From positions 1 through 5,236 of the forward strand of contig DQAM01000014.1 of NCBI GenBank assembly GCA_003523545.1: DNA of 5,236 nt, given 5' to 3'. Source of the stretch: Dysgonomonas sp. (lineage in GTDB: Bacteria > Bacteroidota > Bacteroidia > Bacteroidales > Dysgonomonadaceae). Below are positions 1-5,236 of the stretch, piece by piece (position 1 is the first letter of the stretch; each line of letters begins with the position of its first letter). The notes under the pieces were generated by a model. The model was not told the origin of the DNA. It worked only from the letters and a program-made list of their open reading frames with translations, and searched no databases. The position numbers and the translations under genes are program-made.

Positions 1-3
1 ATG

Positions 4-34
4 AATATATTACAAATAGTTATTAATATATTAC
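4..34. repeat. 10-bp direct repeat upstream of the sigma factor gene
   Basis: AATATATTAC occurs twice, at 4-13 and 25-34, as exact copies 21 bp apart start to start, which is two turns of the helix. The second copy lies just upstream of the TAnnTTTG promoter element at 44-51, about where a -33 element would be. Same-face direct repeats next to a promoter suit a dimeric regulator, but the region is so AT-rich that chance repetition is quite possible. No regulator is identified. Confidence 0.35.
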
Positions 35-43
35 TAGAATACT

Positions 44-51
44 TATATTTG
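44..51 (+). promoter_or_regulatory. Candidate Bacteroides-type -7 promoter element for the sigma/anti-sigma unit
   Basis: TATATTTG matches the Bacteroides primary-sigma -7 consensus TAnnTTTG at every fixed position. Transcription would start a few bases downstream, near 56-60, leaving a leader of about 40 bases before the GTG at 101. The -33 element (TTTG about 19 bases upstream) is not conserved: positions 21-24 read TATT. This may mean a weak or activator-dependent promoter. The call rests on one short motif in AT-rich DNA, supported by its suitable distance from the gene. Confidence 0.45.
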
Positions 52-100
52 TATCATTATATACATTCACCTGTTGACCGATGTATAAATAATAAATTAA

Positions 101-712
101 GTGAAAAACCATCCTCGTAATATTGATAGCGAAGAATCCCTTATTTCTCAGCTAAAGAAAGGATCATACGATGCATTTGATAAAATTTATCAGATTTATG
201 TCAGGCGTCTTTATGCTTATTGCTTCCAATTTACTAAATCGCACGAAAATTCGGAAGAAATTGTACAGGATGTTTTCATAAAACTCTGGATGAATCGTGA
301 AAACATAAAACAGGAAAATACGCTTAGCTCTCTTCTTTTTATAATGGCCAAAAATCATATAATCAATGCCTTCCGGGCAAATGTTCATCAATTTGTTTAT
401 GTAGAATATGCTGATTATAAAGATAAAATACCAACTAATAACACCAGTCAGAATATAGAATATCAAGAATTTATTATGGAGTTAAAGAAAGCGGTTCAAA
501 CCCTTCCACCCACAATACAAAAAGTGGTAACCCTATCCAAAATAAATCAGTTATCGAATAAAGAAATTGCAGAAAAATTGGGACTGAATGACCAAACCGT
601 AAGAAACTCCCTTTCGGTCGGCCTTAAGAAACTGAGGGAAATACTCAGTAAAACATATCTGCCTCATATGTTATTGTTTATTAAAATAATGAATTTGTTT
701 GGTATGAATTAA
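101..712 (+). CDS. ECF-type RNA polymerase sigma factor (FecI-like, sigma-70 family)
   Basis: This 203-residue protein is an extracytoplasmic-function sigma factor that directs RNA polymerase to a small set of promoters, most likely those of the neighbouring transporter operon. Sigma region 2 spans about residues 24-90, with the core-binding/-10 recognition helix around EEIVQDVFIKLW (52-63). A linker of about 40 residues follows. Region 4 covers about 131-182, with LPPTIQKVV leading into a helix-turn-helix at LSNKEIAEKLGLNDQTVRNSL (151-171). The tail (about 186-203) is hydrophobic and rich in Leu, Ile, Phe and Met, a trait I recall from other Bacteroidota ECF sigmas. The start is GTG. An in-frame TAA lies directly before it (98-100), and the next in-frame Met (residue 64) is inside region 2, so no better start exists. 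No clear Shine-Dalgarno is present. The anti-sigma gene follows after 25 bases, so the two are probably co-transcribed. Family assignment is firm; the target promoter is inferred from context. Confidence 0.95.
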   Translation: MKNHPRNIDSEESLISQLKKGSYDAFDKIYQIYVRRLYAYCFQFTKSHENSEEIVQDVFIKLWMNRENIKQENTLSSLLFIMAKNHIINAFRANVHQFVYVEYADYKDKIPTNNTSQNIEYQEFIMELKKAVQTLPPTIQKVVTLSKINQLSNKEIAEKLGLNDQTVRNSLSVGLKKLREILSKTYLPHMLLFIKIMNLFGMN

Positions 713-737
713 GAAATAAAATGTCTTTATAATATAG

Positions 738-1712
738 ATGGACCACTTGATAAATAAATATAAGAGAGACGAGTTGACCCCAAACGAGTTGTTCGAACTC
801 AAAGATAATCTGGATTCTATGACAGACGAAGAGGTCGGCCAACAATTATATGCAGACTGGTTGAAAACAGATCAGGATATGTCGTTTGTTGATGAGAATC
901 GGGTAGCTAAAATGAAAAACAATATAGATAATGCTATCGGCAGAAGTAAAAAACGCATCCGGTTGTTCCCGCCTCGTTGGGCTCAGATTGCCGCCAGTAT
1001 ATTATTGCCCATATCAATATTGTTTGCTGTTTATAACTATCACGAAAACAAGCTTATTTTCGATAAAGAAATATTGTTTACAACTGATAAGAAGGAGCGT
1101 GCAACCGTCACATTGCCGGACGGGACAGCCATTTCCCTGAATACAGAGTCGACATTAAAATATCGCCCTCAAGATTTTAACAAAAATAAAAGGATGATAA
1201 ACTTCAGCGGTGAAGGACATTTTCAGGTTTTCCATAATGAAAAAGTACCTTTTCTCATTCATACAGAAGAAATGGAAATAAAGGTGCTCGGTACGACATT
1301 CAACCTTTCTGTCCGCGAAAAAGATGCTGTTGCGGAACTGGTTCTTGAAGAAGGATGCGTTTCTCTATCTACCAGGAAAAATCAAGAAATAATTTTATAT
1401 AAAAATCAAAAAGCAGTATTAAATCGTTTAACCGGGCAAATAACAGTCATGGCTGAGGAAAATGCCCGGAATATATCGGCCTGGAAAAATGGCGACATGA
1501 TATTCCGCAATGCCGAATTGTCCCGGGTTCTTCATATGATAGAAGAATATTACGATGTGATAATTAAAATAAATTGTGAAGAATGTTTCTCTGACAAATT
1601 TTCGGGAACTTTACCTCTCGACGACCTGAATGAAGTGCTTGAAATTTTAGAGCGAAGCTATCATCTTATAACAGTGAAAGAAAATAAAGAAATAGTCATG
1701 ACGAATAAATAG
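738..1712 (+). CDS. FecR-family anti-sigma factor, inner-membrane protein
   Basis: This 324-residue single-pass inner-membrane protein should bind the adjacent sigma factor in the cytoplasm and receive the transporter's signal in the periplasm. Residues 1-78 are charged and probably helical (sigma-binding part). A basic stretch, KKRIRLFPPR (71-80), precedes one membrane segment at about 81-100, which suits an N-in topology. The FecR domain follows at about 112-211, with the typical TVTLPDGTAISLN (123-135) and the IKVLGTTFNLSV block (181-192). A C-terminal domain resembling DUF4974 covers about 253-322, with the family-like WKNGDMIFRNAELSRVLHMI and FSGTLPLDDLNEVL segments. The length is normal for Bacteroidota members. 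The ATG at 738 has an in-frame TAG directly before it, which supports this start. C280 and C283 form a CxxC pair in the periplasmic domain, which I do not recall as a usual family feature. A terminator lies just after the stop. Whether it only inhibits sigma or also helps activate it cannot be told from sequence. Confidence 0.95.
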   Translation: MDHLINKYKRDELTPNELFELKDNLDSMTDEEVGQQLYADWLKTDQDMSFVDENRVAKMKNNIDNAIGRSKKRIRLFPPRWAQIAASILLPISILFAVYNYHENKLIFDKEILFTTDKKERATVTLPDGTAISLNTESTLKYRPQDFNKNKRMINFSGEGHFQVFHNEKVPFLIHTEEMEIKVLGTTFNLSVREKDAVAELVLEEGCVSLSTRKNQEIILYKNQKAVLNRLTGQITVMAEENARNISAWKNGDMIFRNAELSRVLHMIEEYYDVIIKINCEECFSDKFSGTLPLDDLNEVLEILERSYHLITVKENKEIVMTNK

Positions 1713-1732
1713 TACTTTTATCTACTCATAAG

Positions 1733-1762
1733 AAACGTCTCTCATTTGGGAGACGTTTTTTT
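1733..1762 (+). terminator. Rho-independent terminator after the anti-sigma gene
   Basis: The arms AAACGTCTC (1733-1741) and GAGACGTTT (1750-1758) are perfect complements. The stem extends by one T-G wobble and one C-G pair to leave a four-base ATTT loop (1744-1747), making an 11-pair hairpin. A run of seven T residues (1756-1762) follows. The position, 21 bases after the anti-sigma stop, separates the regulatory pair from the transporter transcript, so the transporter needs its own promoter. Confidence 0.9.
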
Positions 1763-1769
1763 ATGTTAT

Positions 1770-1781
1770 AAAACATGTTTT
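1770..1781. repeat. 12-bp perfect palindrome between terminator and transporter promoter
   Basis: AAAACATGTTTT is a perfect inverted repeat with no spacer. It sits directly upstream of the promoter candidate at 1784-1822 and after the terminator. Its place suits an operator for a dimeric DNA-binding protein, but AT-rich palindromes of this size can occur by chance and no matching regulator is encoded here. Confidence 0.3.
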
Positions 1782-1783
1782 CT

Positions 1784-1822
1784 TTTTGGTACATTCTCCG
1801 AAAACGCTTGTCTTTACTTTTG
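1784..1822 (+). promoter_or_regulatory. Candidate promoter region of the SusC-family gene
   Basis: Two readings are possible. TACTTTTG at 1815-1822 matches the Bacteroides -7 consensus TAnnTTTG at all fixed positions, 39 bases before the ATG, but no TTTG lies at the usual 19-base spacing (1792-1795 reads CATT; the nearest TTTG is at 1785-1788). Alternatively, an ECF-type promoter could use TTTTGG (1784-1789) as the -35 element and TTGTCT (1808-1813) as the -10, with an 18-base spacer. The second reading fits control by the sigma factor encoded upstream, but I do not know this sigma's true recognition sequence. A promoter somewhere here is required by the terminator at 1733-1762. Confidence 0.4.
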
Positions 1823-1861
1823 AGTTGTGTTAACTAAGTCTAACCTAAAAAAGAATGCAAA

Positions 1862-4800
1862 ATGAATAAACATGTAAAATTGAAGCTGTTTATTTTAGTA
1901 TTCATTACTTTCTTTTGTAATGTAACCAACAGTTTGGCCCAAGAGAGTAATGTAACCATTAATGTAAAGAATGCTTCATTGAAAGAGGTATTTAATGCTA
2001 TCGAAAAACAAACGACCTATCGTTTTTCATACCGGGATGTCGTTATTGACTCTGAAGAAAACATCAATCTTTCAAAAAGTAATGTTACGGTGCAGTCGAT
2101 ACTGGATGAAGCCCTAGCCGGAAGAAATCTGGTTTACAACATTGTGTCATCTAAATCTATCGTTATCTCGGACCAACGTCAAAACCCCCAAAATCCTCAG
2201 AGGCAGGGAACAGGCAGGAAAAGCGTTTCGGGGACAGTTACAGATTCGAATGGTTACCCCCTGATCGGCGTAAGTGTAGTGGAAGCCGACAATCCCAGTA
2301 ACGGTGTAATGACTGATATAAACGGTAAATTTAGTATCATGGTCGATAATTCGGCTTCGACACTAAACTTCTCCTATATCGGATTTGAACAAGTCAAGCT
2401 CAAATTATCGGGACAAACCAATCTGGAGGTGGTATTACACGAACAGGTGGATTTGCTCGACGAGGTCGTTGTGGTTGGATATGGTATTCAAAGACGAGGG
2501 AGTATTACCGGTTCCATAGCGAATATAGAAAGTTCGGATATTATAAAATCGCCTTCATCCAATCTATCGAATTCATTAAGCGGGAAATTACCTGGGTTGA
2601 GAGTCGTTGCCAGAAACGGGATGCCCGGTAGTAACGATGCTGAGATTGACGTCCGCGGATTCGGAGCAGCGCTCATCATTATTGACGGAATCCCCGTATA
2701 TAACAATAATACAAACGGGATGAGCCAGTTAGATCCGAATGAAATAGAGAGCATAAGCGTTCTGAAAGATGCATCGGCAGCTGTATACGGAGTAAAGGCC
2801 GCCAACGGTGTTGTTTTGATAACTACAAAAAGAGGAAAAGCAGGGGCTACCAAAGTTAGTTTGAGTTCGACATTTACTTGGCAGAGACCAACTATATATC
2901 CTAAGATGGCTAATGCCGCCCAGTTTGTAGAGATGCAGGACGAAAGTGCAGTAAACAGAGGACTTGAGCCTGTTTATGGAGCAGAAGCTCTGGCTAAATA
3001 CAGAACTGGAGAACCCGGCTACGAAAGTTACGATTGGTACGATGCTGTAGTAAGAGACTGGAGCCCGCAGCAGCAATACAATGTCAATATCAGGGGTGGA
3101 AATGAGAATGTAAGCTACTTCACTTCTGCTGGATTTATGCGGGAAGAAGGCATGTGGAAATCGGGAGACCACAATTATGAAAGGATTAATTTCAGATCGA
3201 ATCTGGATGCGAAAATTCATGAAGGATTGTCGCTCGCGGTATCAGTATCGGGCCGGAGAGAGAATGTAAACTCACCAAACCAATCTATCACAAATATTAT
3301 GGCAGGAATACAGAAAAATTTCCCGATGTATTCTCCTTACGCCAACAATAATAAGGATTATTATGCGCGTACCAACGATATATTCAACCCGCTTGCTTAC
3401 ACCGACTCCGATGTAGTAGGATACAGCAACGACCGGAAATACACCTTTGAAGGATCTGTGGCATTGAAATATGATGCCGCCAAATACGTGAAGGGTCTAT
3501 CGGCAAAAGCTATGTTCTATTATCGTTACACGAACATATCGGATAAGACATTCACTAAAAAATTCAGCTTATATACTTATGACGAGGCTACCGAGACCTA
3601 CAATGCACATCAGGTAGTTTCTACATCTTCCTTGTCCGAAATTAATTACAGGGACGAGAACCGTAACTTCCAGGGGTCTATCAATTACGACAATACCTTT
3701 GGCAAACATAATGTAACGGGGATGCTCGTTTTTGAAACAAGACAAAATAAAGAAAATTATATAGGTGCAGGCCGCGATTTTGTGATTGATGCCATAGATG
3801 AGATAAACAGTGGTAAAACCGATGGAGCTACCAACAGCGGCACCAGTTACGAGTTAGCCAATATAGGGTATATAGGTCGTTTCACTTATGCCTATGACCA
3901 GAAGTATCTTTTAGAATTCAGTTTCAGGCAGGATGGCTCATCTAAGTTCCCTAAAGACGGACGTTGGGGCTTTTTCCCTTCTGTATCGGCAGGTTGGAGA
4001 ATTTCGGAAGAAAGCTTTATCAGGGATAAATATAGCTTTATTGATAACCTCAAGCTAAGAGCCTCTGTAGGACGCCTGGGAGACGAAAGCGACGGATGGA
4101 ACTCATATAGTTACGTGACCGGATATACGTATCCCTCAGGAAACTATATATTTGGCGGAGGCGCTCTGACTTCCGGACTGGTAGACAGGGGGATAGCGAA
4201 CCCTTATCTTACCTGGTATACTTCCGACCTTTACAATATAGGTTTCGATTTCGGTTTCTTCCAAGGTAAATTAGCCGGAGAGATAGATGTATTCTACCGC
4301 AAGCGTAAAGGGCTGCTGGCTACAAGAGCCGCCAGTTTACCCGGCACGTTCGGAGCAAGTTTTCCTCAGGAAAACCTCAATAGCGACAGCCATCGGGGAT
4401 ATGAAGTTGCATTGCGCCATAGCAATACCTTGTCTAACGGATTTTATTATTCAGTGAGAGGCAGCATGGCTTATACCCGTGCCAGAAATGAATATATAGA
4501 AAGAACGCCTTCGGCCTATCAATATACTGACTGGAGAAATAATACGAACAATCGTTGGAAGAATTATACATTCGGGTATAAAGCTATCGGGCAGTTCCAG
4601 TCTTACGAAGAAATAGCTGCGTCGCCGACACAAGACGATGCCGGAAATACCACCCTGCTTCCGGGCGATATTAAGTACCTGGATTACAATGGAGACGGGG
4701 TGATAGACGACAATGACGTGCATATTATAGGCCGCAGCAACAAACCTGAATACACATTTGGCCTGGACTTAAGTGCTGCATGGAAAAATTTTGACCTTTC

Positions 4801-5222
4801 AATATTCTTACAAGGTGCCGCCAACATGAATGTTTTCTATGGAGGTCAGCTTCAGGTACCATTTTTCAACGGAGAGAATAGTATCGATGCTTTTTATGAC
4901 AGATGGCGTCACGAAGATATTTATGATGTGAACAGCAAATGGATTCCGGGAAAGTATCCGTCAACTTATGCTGCCGGCAAACCTAACAATACCAAAACTT
5001 CTACGTTCTGGATGCAGGATTGCAGCTACTTGCGCCTGAAAGAAATTCAACTGGGTTATACTATCCCCGCTTCACTGTCGCGTAAAGCCGGAATAGAAAC
5101 ATTACGTTTTTTTGCTACAGGCTATAACCTGTTCACAATAACAGAATCTGAGCTGCTGGATCCGGAATCGGCATCGACCAACGGACGCTATTATCCGCAG
5201 CAGAAATCTTTTTCATTTGGTT
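1862..5222 (+). CDS. SusC-family TonB-dependent outer-membrane transporter with STN signalling domain, 3' end cut off
   Basis: This is an outer-membrane active transporter of the SusC/RagA type, driven by TonB and normally paired with a SusD-like surface lipoprotein to import glycans or peptides. A signal peptide covers about residues 1-27, with likely cleavage near SLAQ. An STN domain (about 29-103) follows, the module that contacts FecR-type anti-sigma factors. Next comes a short Gln/Asn/Pro/Arg-rich linker, a carboxypeptidase-regulatory-like domain (about 121-193), the DEVVVVGYG segment (200-208) and the plug (about 211-325) with DGIPV (275-279) and VLKDASAAVYG. The beta-barrel fills the rest. 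Late family signatures include DYNGDGVIDDND (941-952), YLRLKEIQLGY and NLF. The ATG at 1862 gives a complete signal peptide. The visible 1120 residues end at SFSFG, and the TAG read next is made by adapter sequence (5223-5236), so the native end, usually a few more residues finishing in an aromatic one, is missing. Substrate unknown. STN plus an upstream sigma/anti-sigma pair indicates transport-coupled signalling. Confidence 0.95.
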
Positions 5223-5236
5223 AGATCGGAAGAGCG
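5223..5236 (+). other. Illumina adapter remnant at the fragment end (not genomic)
   Basis: AGATCGGAAGAGCG is identical to the first 14 bases of Illumina TruSeq/paired-end adapter read-through and lies exactly at the end of the window. The leading A is probably the A-tail added before ligation, so genomic sequence ends at 5222. The final G suits adapter arms that continue AGATCGGAAGAGCG, not the indexed arm that reads AGATCGGAAGAGCACACG. Its first two bases, with T5222, form the false TAG stop of the transporter gene. Confidence 0.95.

Noticed and set aside
81..92. ATG TAT AAA TAA mini-frame upstream of the sigma gene, possible leader peptide or alternative start
   Set aside because: It is only three codons plus stop and is out of frame with the sigma gene. 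No attenuator-like hairpin is visible.
1..120. Open frame of 39 codons starting with ATG at position 1 and ending with TAA at 118-120, overlapping the start of the sigma gene
   Set aside because: The translation is low-complexity (Ile, Leu, Tyr, Asn) as expected of AT-rich DNA, matches no family I know, and overlaps the promoter and sigma start. It could be the tail of an upstream gene cut by the window edge, but nothing supports that.
1763..1776. Second small hairpin (ATGTT/AACAT) directly after the terminator
   Set aside because: It has only five A/T-dominated pairs, overlaps the 12-bp palindrome and lacks its own T-tract. It is too weak to call.
2729..3220. Antisense open frame of 163 codons inside the transporter gene
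   Set aside because: It lies opposite conserved plug and early barrel sequence. The translation has no recognisable domain, so it is a by-product of the coding strand. The shorter antisense frames at 164-466, 2488-2853 and 4451-4723, and the same-strand frame at 931-1140, were rejected for the same reason.
4682..4717. EF-hand-like calcium-binding motif DYNGDGVIDDND in the transporter
   Set aside because: This segment is a recurrent family signature in the barrel region of SusC proteins, so it is not unusual here. Calcium binding cannot be claimed from sequence alone.
5222..5224. Natural C-terminal truncation of the SusC protein
   Set aside because: The stop is formed by adapter bases, so there is no evidence of a biological truncation or pseudogene.

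Overview
The window looks like a fragment from a Bacteroidota genome, probably order Bacteroidales. The evidence is a SusC-type TonB-dependent outer-membrane transporter preceded by a FecI-like ECF sigma factor and a FecR-like anti-sigma factor, weak or absent Shine-Dalgarno sequences, and promoter candidates of the TAnnTTTG type used by Bacteroides. Genus and species cannot be fixed from the sequence alone.

Layout, all on the + strand. Positions 1-100 are very AT-rich leader DNA with a TAnnTTTG promoter element and a 10-bp direct repeat spaced two helical turns apart. Positions 101-712 encode the ECF sigma factor (GTG start). Positions 738-1712 encode the single-pass FecR-like anti-sigma factor. 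A strong rho-independent terminator at 1733-1762 closes this two-gene unit. Positions 1763-1861 hold a 12-bp palindrome and a second TAnnTTTG promoter candidate. From 1862 to the end runs a SusC-family transporter with an extra N-terminal STN signalling domain.

Together the three genes form a trans-envelope (cell-surface signalling) system. The likely course is that ligand binding at the outer-membrane transporter is passed by its periplasmic STN domain to the C-terminal part of the FecR-like protein, which then releases or activates the sigma factor to transcribe the transporter operon. This model comes from the known FecA/FecR/FecI and Bacteroides SusC/anti-sigma/sigma systems. The window does not reveal the substrate.

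The last 14 bases (5223-5236) match the start of the Illumina sequencing adapter exactly. They create the apparent TAG stop of the transporter gene, so that stop is an artefact. The true gene continues past the fragment for a few more codons, and a susD-like partner gene is expected beyond it. I see no RNA genes, CRISPR arrays, mobile elements or clearly novel system. The most useful observations are the adapter-made stop codon and the regulatory DNA in the two non-coding stretches.
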